From NCBI RefSeq assembly GCF_001949145.1, contig NW_019091411.1, positions 1,571,563 through 1,623,417 on the forward strand: a DNA stretch of 51,855 bases. Reading direction: 5' to 3'. The notes below the pieces were generated by a model. It ran no database searches and was not told the origin of the DNA. It saw nothing but the letters and a program-made list of their open reading frames with translations. Shown here piece after piece: positions 24,101-36,200 of this stretch. The stretch comes from Acanthaster planci. Taxonomy: Eukaryota > Echinodermata > Asteroidea > Valvatida > Acanthasteridae. Position numbers and translations under genes: made by a program. Each line of letters begins with the position of its first letter. Positions within the stretch are counted from its first letter, which is position 1.

Positions 24101-26599
24101 TTCAGCCGTAGAGAACCTAGCCCACAGAGACTAGAAAGAGAATGATGACCTTGTCCAGTTACCTGGAAACTGACTTGGTTACCAACTGATGCTTAATTGG
24201 AGCCAAATAATGATGGTACTGAAAACTGACTGGAAATTGGGATTCAATTGATGATTCAACCTATGAATCAACCTAAGTATCCTTTCAAAACACTTTCAAA
24301 ATAAACTGGAACATTTTTGAGTAGTAACATTTGTCAGTTAACTTACGGTGACTTCCTCCAGAACTTCTCTAAAATATTCGCTCCTTTTGAGTCCATATTC
24401 TTAAAGATTTTTCATATGATACACTGCTAATGCTCATAGTTCCATGCCCACAGTCATGCAAAAAAATGAAAAATTTCGACCATGCCTGCCAGTCCAACCA
24501 AATATTTTCAGACATGACCAAATCACAAAATATTCTTCTAATGTTATGACTATGGTCAGGAATATGATTACATGTATTCTGATGTAAAGTCCAAGATTGT
24601 TGTGAGGAAACGAAACCATTGGCATGTTGGTCACTGTATGGAATTGTATGTCATTGTTTTGATCTCAAGTTCAACAAAAAGGTAAGTGTAACAAATTCAT
24701 ATTCTTAAACACATTCCGATCGTGTGATTCAATACAAACAGGTCTATGCTTTCCTGCCCTCCTTTATTAAAATGCTAACCTTATATTGCGTGTCTCCAGT
24801 ACCTTATTTTTTTGGAAAACAGCGGTGTAATTCTCATTTCATATACACGTACACATCAAATATCAACGCAATAAACATCTGAGCTTTTGCGCAAATGTGT
24901 GAAATCACTTCTGGGAAACATTTACATTAAAAATTCATAAAGAGATACGATTAGTCATCTTGATCTATACACGAAACTGTTCATTCTTATAAAATAAATT
25001 TCGTTCTATAATCACAGAGCCAGACACCCCCTACAGATGTCAGGGGAGTGTAGGCCTATAATAGGTTTATGATTTCGTGTCGTCTGGTTCAAACTGCTGA
25101 ACAATATCCCACGGTTAAATATGGAAACGTTCAAAACGGCCACCACTCCACTGCTATACTTGACGTGAACATGGCATCTTTGACCCATTCCTTGTTGAAG
25201 GTGACAGCCAGAGGTCACCAATTCAACCTCGGCGTCACGCTGAGGGTGGGTCATTGCCTCAACGTCAAGTCACAGCAGACTGACCAGCGGCAAATGGGCG
25301 TCATGTCGGGATAGACGTGTCGTTTTCATTAGATGTTCTGCCCGAGGTATATCCTTCCAGTCATTGTCATGTTCAATACCGGGTCGATGCCGCAGCAAAC
25401 AAAAACCATCGAAATCTGCATTGTAATGTTCCCACAATCTTAAGTAGGCTGGCAATTTTTATTTGTTTTTGGATTTTTAGTTTTAATTTCAAACAAATTT
25501 CCCGTTAGTTCAACTACATAATACATCTTGAGTAAACATTAACAGAATTATTATAATATCCTCTTCGTCAAACAATATCGTTATGCATTGTTTCAACAGC
25601 TTCATTAATTCCAAACGATTGCCATTTGTTATATTGCGCAGAAATTTTTATTGCACTAATGTAAAGACCTACTTACAGGATTGGTGGGAGTCCGTACAGA
25701 AAAATATATTCGTCATAAGGTGATAAACGAGCCCTGGAAGTCATGGCGAACGGTGAATGGTACATGTGTACTGTTTACGGTACTGGTACTTAAGTAAGAT
25801 GCACGACTTGTCCCGTAGTACTTCCTGCATCAGTATAGGTCGTATTTCGCACAATTCATCCAAAGCCAGAACCTCGTGATACTCCAAGTCTGAAATCCCA
25901 CTCTTTGTGCATACACACAGTCATTTGTGATATCTGATTATCTGTAGTTATCGTCTTGATAGGCTGATTCGTCAGCAGCAACAATAATGTGACATGTCCT
26001 ATGCAATTGTGAGAGACTCGCATGTCTCGGCACGAAAACTACAGCCGGCCCGCATTCAGGACTAACCACTATTGACGTTTCCCAACCTGCATGCTGTACA
26101 TAATTATGTAGCCTTCGCATGATTTTTTGTCAACGTATTTCCATATTGTTTGTGAGGGTCATATGATATCGCGCGGATCGCTGCTTTTAAATAGCATGTC
26201 CCGATCTGCTTCCATCACACAGGTGGTTTCGACAGCCGTGTAATCCCTCCCGTGCATATTTTTTTCATTATGCAGCAGTGGGTTGGATTCCAGGCTAGGA
26301 TATCTAATTATGCATGACACTAAATACAAACGTGAAATGGGAAGGCACGCTATAATCTTGGGTTGAGCAAACATTGTGAATAAACAAACGGGCATGTACT
26401 ATGTGGTTACATATTTTGAACACAAGAATTCATGAATGACACATAGGTGTAAGTACTGCATCTGCCACTGAAGCCTCCCATTTTGAACAAGAAGCCTTCA
26501 CGTCGTTTATACCCACCTCTCTGTAACTCCTTCACCATCGTCCTCTGAGCCCACGATGCTCTTGTAAATGTAAGCTCCCACGGAAATCGGCGAGAACAT
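12775..26599 (-). CDS. giant-exon acidic repeat protein with C-terminal coiled coil
   Basis: Two coding exons, 26599-26517 and 21145-12775, sum to 8454 nt, exactly 2818 codons including the stop, so the product is about 2817 residues. The protein starts MFSPISVGAYIYKSIVG. It is mostly disordered and Ser/Pro/Glu-rich, with an acidic run near residues 1260-1290, two DDLPPPP motifs near residues 670-700 and Pro-Lys SH3-ligand-like motifs (PPKVPPKPAFKRK, LPPKPKPRKGR). Four copies of an SWYEE/AWYDE unit lie at about residues 1886-2085. The last 125 residues form a predicted coiled coil in two helices. I do not recognise the family. Composition suggests a cytoplasmic scaffold or cytoskeleton-linked protein; that is inference. 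It converges with the C2CD6-like gene and diverges from STARD10. Confidence 0.7.
14970..15570 (-). repeat. four-copy protein repeat with SWYEE / AWYDE core
   Basis: Four units begin near 15568, 15348, 15207 and 15061 (about residues 1886, 1959, 2006 and 2055). Core sequences are GSYRYSSWYEEKTDD, GAYRYTSWYEEPREE, GTYKYMAWYDETADE and GSYLYSVWYDEPTNE. The last three are followed by a Phe/Tyr-Val-Val/Ile strand-like motif (DYVIVPS, DFFVVSRP, EYFVVSAP). The last three are spaced by about 50 residues, the first by about 73. Tyr and Trp conservation within a disordered context suggests a repeated short linear binding motif. Confidence 0.75.
21146..26516 (-). other. large intron of the giant-exon gene
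   Basis: 5.4-kb intron, phase 2, donor AGAG|GTGGGT at 26517/26516 and a T-rich acceptor at 21146. It contains an 80-bp-arm foldback element at 22276-22451, a GC-richer block at 25010-25330 with several nuclear-receptor-type half-sites, and otherwise AT-rich sequence with scattered TACATGTA words. Additional small exons inside it cannot be excluded, but the phase of the two flanking exons agrees without them. Confidence 0.6.
22276..22451. mobile_element. foldback element with 80-bp inverted arms
   Basis: Left arm 22276-22355 and right arm 22372-22451 are complementary over about 80 bp with roughly a dozen mismatches; the spacer is 16 bp. Each arm contains a GGCCAAT/ATTGGCC word (a CCAAT-box-like sequence) and GCGCG-containing flanks. 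There is no coding capacity. It looks like a MITE that has diverged after insertion. Confidence 0.75.
26517..26599 (-). CDS. first coding exon of the giant-exon gene
   Basis: 83 nt from an ATG with A at -3 to a donor AGAG|GTGGGT, encoding MFSPISVGAYIYKSIVG and SEDDGEGVTE plus two bases of an Arg codon. The next exon supplies the missing base (AG + A), so the junction reads GVTEREESREK. The acidic ending matches the composition of what follows. An alternative is that this is one of several alternative first exons. Confidence 0.65.
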
Positions 26600-29500
26600 G
26601 ATGTTCTGCACTATGATCCTAGTTAAGCATACAAGGAATAAAACGTACCCGCGTACACATGCGTGCATGAAGGAAAAAGCTCTCAGTCTGGTATCTCTGT
26701 CTATATGAACCAGTGAACTCAACCATCCTCCCTTCCTGCAGAACAATCGAACTGTATTAGTTCAGAGACATGTTCTTTCAGTCCTTCGAGCGAAATCGTC
26801 TCCAGCGGTCTCAGTATTCAAGAGCTCATCGAAACAGGCGCCATCTTTTCAGCTGTGATCGATGTTAGTCCACCACGGGTTTACCGTCAATTTCGGGTGT
26901 ATTCATCGTCTATAGGTCGGTGGCCCTGAGCCGTGCTTCGGTATTGTCAAAAAAGTAGGGTATTTGGGAGCCGTAGGCATGGCGGGCCTACGTGTGGTTA
27001 AGCGGTCGTACCTTACCCCTGTCATTTGCGTAATAATAGCGTGAGTCACATGACGGGCGAAGGTTCCTTTTCAGAAGGTGTATTCATGCTTACTAGTCAT
27101 AAAAGTGGACAATCGAAATAATTTCATCATCGGTAACCAGGTGTTGGTTAAATGTTGCAGGTAGTAAATCACATTATTTGCTCCCCGGAAAATCAGTGCG
27201 CAGGAAAGACACACAGTTAACAGGTCGGGGGCACTTGGTTTTCATCATCGGTTAATCATTGGCTATCTTGAGGCATATAGCGAAAGCACAAGTCATACAG
27301 GCTATCCTCTATGGCGTAGCACTGCTATCAGTCGATTTCGATTTTAAGGTTAATCTATTAGCACTTCAAAATCTGGCCCCAGCAATATTTCCTCGAACAT
27401 AAATGAAAATCCCTCAGTATGAGCATCTGATATGTGCGTGTACTGAACATGCGACAATTTGACAAAATATACCGAACTCGTCGTTTTAGTTCCGCATGCC
27501 CTCTGAAGAGTTTACGTCAAGAGATTTACCCTGATGCTACAGGGGACGAAGCTGCACCAATGCAATAGAAAAAACTCATAAACACTTCATGCCAATTTGT
27601 GAAATTTTCAGGTTAATTCGTATGCAGGATGTTGAGATAAATAACCGCAGTGGTTCTCAGTTGATAATACTAAATTGGCTTTTGGCCCGAAAGATGTTAT
27701 GGTCGGTTCATACTTCACACGAAAGCGACTACGAACGCAAATTTGTGACGTCAGATCAAACATTTATGTTGCAAATTCGTAAAAATTGAATACATTTCAA
27801 CTCGAGCGAAATTTCGCTGCAGATTTTTCGTGACGTCAGATTCGCTTAGTTCAGATTCGTCAGATTCATTCGGTGTGTCTTTGTGGATGAAATTGTGAGA
27901 GTTTTGTTTCAAGTGATACGCTGTGATTGGAGGCTTACTCGGGGAGTAGTATCCTTCATTATCTCACCACAACACCAGTATGCGATGACCGGTGGGATTT
28001 TCAGTTATCTTAACTTTCATTTTCCCCATAGTTTCATCATAGTCCGTCAATTTTCTGACATAAAAGGGCGACCTCTTTTGCGACTAAAATTAATTTGCCA
28101 GTCGCAGTTAAAGAGGGCGCACCCGCGTTCCGCTCATCGGGGTGCACCACTAGAAGTAAATTCCCATAGACAGCAGTGATAAATCCCCATAATTCACAAA
28201 TATTTAAAAAATACTCACAACTCTCACAGGTGTTCAGGCTGCACAGAAAAATGATGTTCCACATATCCTCTTTCATTTTCCTTTCAATTTTCGGGGAGGG
28301 GGGTGACCAATGAATTTTTGAGACATTTTTGAGACATATTTCTGGCCTAAATACGAGGGTGCACCCATCGCGAATGTGACTGTTCTCAGGAGGATGCATC
28401 TAGGTAACTGTCCTTAGTCTTATTTTTGTGCACAATTGTGTGGTTGCGCTTGTTTTTTCAGAGCTAGGTCTGAGCTTTCTCACGCTGACAATGTACGTGT
28501 CTGTAATTCTGGAAGCGGCCTATTTTCGGACACGGGGACGCACTCGGCGGCCCTCTTCCATTTGAAAAAAAAATGGGGGGGGTACTTTTCCTTTTCCCCA
28601 TTTTAACTTTTTTGGGGGGGTTTCAACGAGACATTTAACAAATTCAAAGATAGATCACTAAAACAGTCCTGCTCGTGTGTTCGATCATCGGGTTCACCTC
28701 TGTTATGGGTGCTCTTCTTCCATTAATACCGAGTGCGCCCAGACCCCTTGCTTTTTAAAGATGGAACAACCATTGTTGTTTTAACTTTTGATTACAAAGT
28801 ATAACAAAATAAACAACACTGTCGATATTGTGACTTTGTGCAGAATGCTAACCTCTCAAGATGCATGCCAAGATGATAATTTTAGTTCTTGTTCCAGTGC
28901 AGTAAACAGTCGTTGATACCCAAAATAATTAAAAAAGTGCTAGTAGTCAAGATAGACAAGGTGGGAAATTGGGTTGTTTATTGTAACTTTTTTTCGCCGG
29001 GTCACCGATTTTATTCACCCCGCCAAACTCGCCAAGACGCAAATACATTAAGGTTGAATAATCAAGGTTAATAACAAATTTGCATCACTGATTGTATTGG
29101 TTTTTGATCCAGAACATCAAGCCATAAATTAAATCATGCCCCCCCAAATACCCATGATTCAGGGGTGTAAATTTGTGCCGGTAATTGGAGGAGGGGGTGT
29201 GGGGTGGAGGGGGTAACTTGCCTGGCCATGGAAATGGGGGGGACACCATATTTTTACACTGTATAGGGGGTTACGTTCATCATACAGATGTAGATCTGTA
29301 TTATTCAGAATCTTACACCAAAAGGGCGTATTTATGACTTTTTCAATAGTTCTCCCTTTTTGAGTGATACCGATTACATTTTGGTTGACGGGAAGTCTGA
29401 AAAATTCTTCACAATCGGCTATGATTATTTTCTCATCGCGAAAAAGTGTGGGGAGCATGATTCAATAGCCCATCTCCCCGATCGAAAAGTTGGGGATGCA

Positions 29501-30090
29501 CATGATGTGAAAATTTTGGAAAATCGCGTCTATGCACTTATACTTTTTTAAAATTGCAGGTGCAAGCCCAGTGTGGCGGCGCTATCACAGAGAGTCATCA
29601 AAATGCACACGTCGTAAATCCTGAATGGGTCATGAGAAACACTGTTCAATTTTATTCGTCTGTGAAGCACCTGACTGCGAAATTCTGCCGGCATATGCAT
29701 AGTTCTAGTTGCCAGCGTAATCGCCCACCATCTCGTACAGTACATGCGTGCATGTACATTTGTACATGTACTTTACGTACTGTATGACACATGCTATCAT
29801 CAGCTGGCTGATAAGTGATTTGACGTGTACATGTACGTGGAATGCTACCGACAACCCTTTTATAAATTTTCCGTACATTGTGATGACAAATGTACAGAGC
29901 ATTATACTTGAACCCTGATCCTTTGTGTGGAAGTAGTCTCTGCATTTCTTCTGCTTGCTGCTCGAACTAGCTTCAAAGCCGTATACAGTGGATAGTATTC
30001 ATTTTTTTTGTGTTGAAACTTCGCCAGTTTTGGTCTTGGTTGGACTTGGAGTCTTGACACATTTCACCCGTTCATCACGCGCGAGTTCGT
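26600..30090. other. divergent intergenic region
   Basis: 3.5 kb between two divergently oriented start codons. The first 450 bp next to the giant-exon gene are relatively GC-rich and contain GGCGCCATCTTTT (YY1-like, near 26840) and TGAGTCACATGAC at 27042-27054. Farther right are two perfect CRE sites in a repeat-like stretch at about 27700-27880, G-rich/C-rich homopolymer runs at 28570-28620, and no coding exon. Confidence 0.5.
27700..27880. repeat. CRE-containing repeat-like stretch
   Basis: Two perfect TGACGTCA palindromes at 27746-27753 and 27831-27838, each in the wider context GTGACGTCAGAT, flank a 14-bp perfect palindrome AGCGAAATTTCGCT at 27805-27818. Words of the type TTCG, ATTCG and GCAAATT repeat around them. 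This could be a degraded MITE or a CREB/ATF-type regulatory cluster; it lies 2.3 kb upstream of the STARD10 start. Confidence 0.4.
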
Positions 30091-30252
30091 ATGGATATCG
30101 GTGCAGTTCGTGTCGCAGACGACGAGGATTTCAAGGCGTTTCGTCGGCTGGCAGACGGCGTAGAGGGATGGTGCAAGAAGTATGATAAGAACGGGATTAA
30201 AGTATGGTTGCAAAGCAGCGTTGACACAGAAACAAGAATACGACTTCTGAAG
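30091..30252 (+). CDS. STARD10: STARD10 exon 1
   Basis: 54 codons, [20 protein letters not shown] to TETRIRLLK, phase 0, donor AAG|GTTTGT. It holds the N-terminal helix of the START fold and the KVWLQ strand. It lacks the longer N-terminal extension of the mammalian protein. Confidence 0.88.
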
Positions 30253-33200
30253 GTTTGTATTCAGTTAAACCTGTGTAGGCCTAGGCTAGGCTTTTCAGAC
30301 TGTACTCGATAGGCTTAGTTAGTCCTTGGAGGTAGGAAATCTTCCACTCAAGTTACATGTATTAGGCAAATAGGCCTACCCCTACAATTGTGGGGTCCAA
30401 CGTCCACTTTGTGGGAGCGTAGTGGATGTCAGACCCCACAGTTCTGGGGGTGTTAGGCACAGTTATATGGGAGAGTTCCATATACGGATGCCAGTAATTA
30501 TTCCCTACAGGCTACTGTGACCTTTAGCCATCAGAAAGCAAAAACGTCCAGAAAATTCAATTTAGAGAAAATATGAAGTTGTTTCCTTAGAAAACACAGT
30601 TTTTCAGACCAGTCTCATACCGTCATAGGGTTTGTGCACGGGGTGGCAAGTGGCATCTGTATATGGAACTCTTTCCACAGTTATTTATTGTGGATTTAGG
30701 CCCTACTAAGTCTGTTCACAACCAAGTAGTGTTTGACACGGATACCGGATCATTACCAGGCAAATTTAGAGGGGAAGGAGTTCTGAAAATATTCATCAAT
30801 ATTCTTTGCCCACCCACCAGCACAGAAAAATTGCTTCAAATTTTCTTACATACCAAGAAATTCAGAACCATGTGTACCCCAGGCAGAACTGTTGGGCTCA
30901 CAAACCCCATATACATGTAGGAGTGCACTAGGTGACAAATCCCACAGTTCTGGGGGTAACCAAGAACCCTGGTGGAGTGAAATCACTGTCCTTCAACCAT
31001 AAGGGAGGCTGCAACAGGTCAAAGGTTTAAGACTAAACTCAGGGACTGTCAGGTATTATCACTAATAAGAGGGCCTCATTAATAGAGTCCACTTGCCACC
31101 ATGTGCCCACAATGTACATGTATATAAGTGTACCCTCGTTGAGCTTGTTGCAGTACCAAAGGGCCCCCTTTCCATATGTAGCGCCCCTCAGAGAGTCAAG
31201 AGTTGGAAGTTCCATAAAGTTATTCCCCCCCCCCATAAAAAAAATTTTCCTTATCCCTACCGACCCACATTTGGCCTGTACAGCTGGTCATATGGGCAGT
31301 GACTATTACCATGGTAATAGTCTGATTGACTAAGGCACACAGCAACTGACAATAAGTTCCCAATGCTGTGCTGGTCACAAATCATTCTTTGATGAGCAGC
31401 ACAACTACTTAATCATAATAAACCTTTCCATACAGCTCAGCCACATATAAATTGTGCATCTGTATTCTCATCCACTTTACAGTTATGTTCCACATTTCAT
31501 TTCCCACATTTTAGATTTCATTGTATTGATTCATTATATTGCTAATGCTCCACAAAAGCCAACTGTTTGTTTCGCGGGAACAGCAAGTTCTAAGATTTTC
31601 ACTAAAGTATAATAAAAGGAACTATTGATGGGAGTTTGATAAATAGTCAGAAGCAGACGGTACAGTGTATATGACAGAGAAAAGAATTTGCATTAGAATA
31701 ACTGATGATGAAGTAATGATTCCCTCTTCAGGGTCAAAACACATGAAGAGCTTTGGTAGCTGTGTAATGTTGACTATGGAAATATTTTATCTGTAATACT
31801 TCTATTGTATTCCAGTATTTTAAATGTATAATAACCGTTATATTTTCTGTGCGTAGCTTCACTTTATTTACATGTACCTTTATCTACAGATCTTTGAAAA
31901 CTTTTGGCAGTAGCGATTATTTCACAAAAGGCTGTATTGCCTCGTACATTGTGCTAAAAGACATTGCATTCCTTGTAGCCTTGGCTGTTAAATTTGTGCT
32001 AGACAGGGGAGGCAGTTGAGATCCTGTGTAACTGGTTTACCACTTGTCTGGCTCACCACCAGGCCCATGGAATGTGGCATGGCATAGGTCAAAACCCTAG
32101 GTGCAGGGTAGAATAGGCCTGGAGTGGCCCAGGAGAGCATGAAATCATGATTATTTGTTACTTGGCTTAGAGAAATTGTTAAACAGTCTGAAAGTTATAA
32201 TATCTGTAGGGGGTTAATTTCTTACCACGTTTTCTAGAAATGAAGAGAACAGACAGTGCATGGTTACTCATTATAATATAAGAGGCAAGATTGGTTTTGC
32301 AGGTTTAATTTCCTCTTAAAATCAGATAAGTTTGTTTCAATACTCTGGGATTAGGGTTTCTTGATTCCCGATTTCAGAATTGACGTTTGTTGTCATCTGT
32401 GAAATTAACCCAGTTCATTTCAGTATTTTCTGTCTTTTTTGGTGTAAGTTCAATTTTAGATGAAGTAATTGTGTGACAAACCATTCTTGGATGAGCAGCA
32501 CAACTACCGGTACATACACTGTACATGTGCATGTAGTCATAAAAAACCTTTTGGTACAGCTCTGCCACATATATGTATAAATTGTGCATCTGTATTCTCA
32601 TCCACTTTGCAAAGTTTGAAATCTACCCCTTCCCCCTCGGGATGGGTGCTACATTATGACATACTGCATTTTTTTGCCAAGTTGGTGAGAATTTAATGTT
32701 CTCTCGCAGCATCTTCCCAATGACTCCTCAATCTGACAGTTGTGTGAAGGGGAGCTTGGTACACATCCTTTAATCAAGAAGTTTTAAAAGAATGAAATGA
32801 AAATGCAAAAAAATGGAACCAGATGAAGATTTGTCACAGTAAAATGTCTTAGAAGTCCCCAAAAGACTGCGCATGTTTATTTGCCATGCGATAAAAAGCA
32901 AATCAGCACCGATTCATGATCACTTATCTACTGCCCAGATTATTTTTGGTACTTTTTATGACACACTGAAATTATGCTGAACTTTTATCAGTATGTTGAC
33001 TGCTTGCTTTAAACAATTCAAAATATGTCAACCCCACTCAAAAGGAAGTGAAATAGTCACTTCGCTCCATTCCATGATGTGTCTGCCATTCAGACTAATG
33101 TCTGTCCGTGTGAGTGTATGGGAAAATGGTCATCAGTGTACATGTAACTTTCATTCATATTTTGGGATAATGATGAATTTTCTGTGAATGGTAATCTGGA

Positions 33201-36200
33201 GTCGTATCCATGCATGGATGCATAGTATGGGACACTAATAATAGAGGTCTGCTGGAGAAATTCCAGCTACATGTATACGTACATGTATGTGGACATGTAC
33301 CGGTACATCCCAGCGTTAACCAAGTACGACTAACTTATGCCAGGGTCTAGGATTTGGGAGTACTAGTACTCTGTGTCAATCTGATATATGTACCACGAGG
33401 TTCATTTCACTTATCAGTGTAGGTGTTATTGCATTTATATGTATGGTAGCATTGATTGTAACTATGTATGACATAGACAAAATTGTTTGTGAACAGTTTG
33501 AGAAGAAAGTAGGTACATGTAGTAATCAGGCTGTAATGTCGTAGGGATGTTTAAGTAATTGTTGGACTTGTGGGTAAAGAAAGTTTGTCAGTTTGGGGGG
33601 GCAAAAGTTTGAGCTCGTTACTTGGTGAAATCAGTTGCACATACGGAACATGTAGGCTTATTGTACATTGATTACAGAGATGAATCCAGCAATGTTTCAC
33701 TGGATATTGTTGATAGCCCTGTTTAATGGTGGAAACATTTTGTTGGGCATTGAACAGAATGACTGCCATGGGGGTCCATACAATAATTATCACAATACTT
33801 ACATGTTCATCCATTGACTAAGCAATGACTAGGGCTATGTTCACAGGATTTGTCTAGTGCATACAAGATCCCAGTTACGTACATGTACATGTATATACAT
33901 GTACACCTGTTCCTTCCCACACAGCCCCAATCGTTCTAATGTGATACATGTACTTCTTGAACCCTATATCATATGCAGTATGGGATTTGGGTCAATTACA
34001 GAGCATGTTTCCCATTGTTAGATATGCTACATGTACATGTACAGATGGAAAAGCATCCCCCATGTAAATGTATGCCAGCAAATGTCACATGAAGTTGCCC
34101 CTAGGGTGGGGATTTTGTCCCTTAAGTTTATTGGCAGGCCCCATTAATGACATGTACATGTAGGTGGGGCAACTGTGACAAGTGGGAGGAGAGATTGGTT
34201 GAAAAACTGAATCACACATGTATATAGCTCAATGTACAAATGTACCAGTAGATGTACATGTGCATGTAGATGGAACAAAGGCTGTGTCCGAAAAAGGCTG
34301 CCAGAGCTACGGCTAGGTCTATTGTCTGTGCATCTCCATATGCTGATAAGTCTGAAACCGATAATTTCCAATGGAGTGAAGACCTAGACCTAGCTCCAGA
34401 CAAGAGATTCAGATGCAGCCTGAATTTCAAGTTTGTGGATAAGAGTGGGTACATGTACTTGTATGGTCCAGCTCTTTTCTCATTGCGAGGTTGGTCTGCT
34501 TCCAGACTGACACTGGGACAGAAGTATGTTCATGAATATTGTTTAGCATGTGATCCTAATGTCAATAGTGTTGTGACTGTTTTGCACATTGCTGAAGTTA
34601 TTGCTAAATTTACATTTGATTTTTATTTTCAGTATAAGCTGTCTTCTCTGATTAAGCCCTCAATTCTGTGCATGTTTGCTACAGGTGGGAACTTAAAACC
34701 AAATCATAGAAAGCTACCACTCTGCTTTTGACAAAGGTCATTTGTACGTGCATGTCATGCAAGGATTGCATTCAACATTTTTTGTATTCTAAACAAGCCA
34801 TAAATTCCCCATTACTTTTTATGTCAGCAGAACTGTACACATACGTATATGATTAAAGATAAATCAAATGTGCTTTATGAACACTTGTAACAGCTTATAT
34901 GCACAGTTTATTGTACTATACCTAGGGTCATCATATATGTACATTTCACAATAGCTATCACTAAGGTACTGTACATGTATTTACATGTGATATATGTGAG
35001 AAAAACTATTTTTGGTTAATATCATCATACGTGAACATGAACATGTACGGTGCATTACCACTGGGTGTAATCTAGTAAACATAAACTGCAGATCTGTACG
35101 TAGTTGATCACAAAATGGGTTTGATGTACTGGGCAAATAGTAGTATGAAAAACCTACCACACTAGGTTTTTTTCCCCCACATCATAAACATTTCAAGATT
35201 TATTAAAATTAAAGCATTTTAAATAGTTTAACAGGTAACATTTGATGCATGGGTACAATGTAATTCCAGAAATTAGGGGTCCAAAAGTGTGACATTTTTG
35301 TGACCCTGTTACATCTGACCTTAGTTATATGAACTAGAAATATCACCGGAATTGATTTCAAACTATTACTATTCGCTACTTGTGTATCAGTTGTCTATAT
35401 GAAGGGCAATAAAATACATGTATCTTATAGATATGATTTCCTAATATTATATCCGGAATGTAGGCCTACTAGCAGAACCAAACTCTCCAAAAAAACCAGG
35501 GGTAGTTGCAAATATTATTCAGATACGTGTATCATAAAACAAGTTTTATGTTACATTTTGTGATACATCAGAAACTGAAATGGTTTGATACATGTTCGTA
35601 CATGTACAAGTACTGTACTGTACAGTATACATGTACTTTTTCTGTAGCGGTGAGAGAGGTTTAGAGATCTGTAAATTTTAAATGGCCAGATGCAGTTAAT
35701 ATTAAGTGGATAGTCTCTTTCCAATGTCTTTGGACAGTAGTTGAAGTTACTTGTACATGTAAAGCAGAAAAAGCCATTTTTTAAAATAAAATAATGAAAT
35801 TTTTAAAAAGAAATTTATGTGGTTGAAGCCACAATCACCTTTTGCAGCAGCAGGGGGCCAGTATGAAAGTGTGCCCTGAAAGGCACACTTTCATTCTCCC
35901 AAAGATCAACACAGATCATTATAACCATGACTATTCAGTCTTACTCTCAGTCAAGTTCATGAACTTTATTGTGTTGGCATATTGCTGTGCAAATACAGAA
36001 TCAGTCCCTTTTTTTACACTCATTCTCTGAAATTCCATTGCAGGCCCTAGGAGCGTCCTGTACTTTCCTTTTTGGAAATGTCTTTTTTCCCTTTTCACAA
36101 GTTTGGCTCTAATACTAATGTTTACATATTTTGTTTTGAATGTTTTGATAAATTCTGACACACATGTACTGTATCCACTGAATTTAAGATTTTGTGAAAT

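Noticed and set aside
28530-28745. Possible MITE with GCACTCGG ends
   Set aside because: Only 8 bp of the ends match well and the interior shows little symmetry; too weak to call.
34270-34731. 153-codon plus-strand frame inside STARD10 intron 1
   Set aside because: Longest intronic frame, but its content is unrecognised, and no promoter, splice logic or repeat relationship was seen. Could be a chance frame or a transposon remnant.
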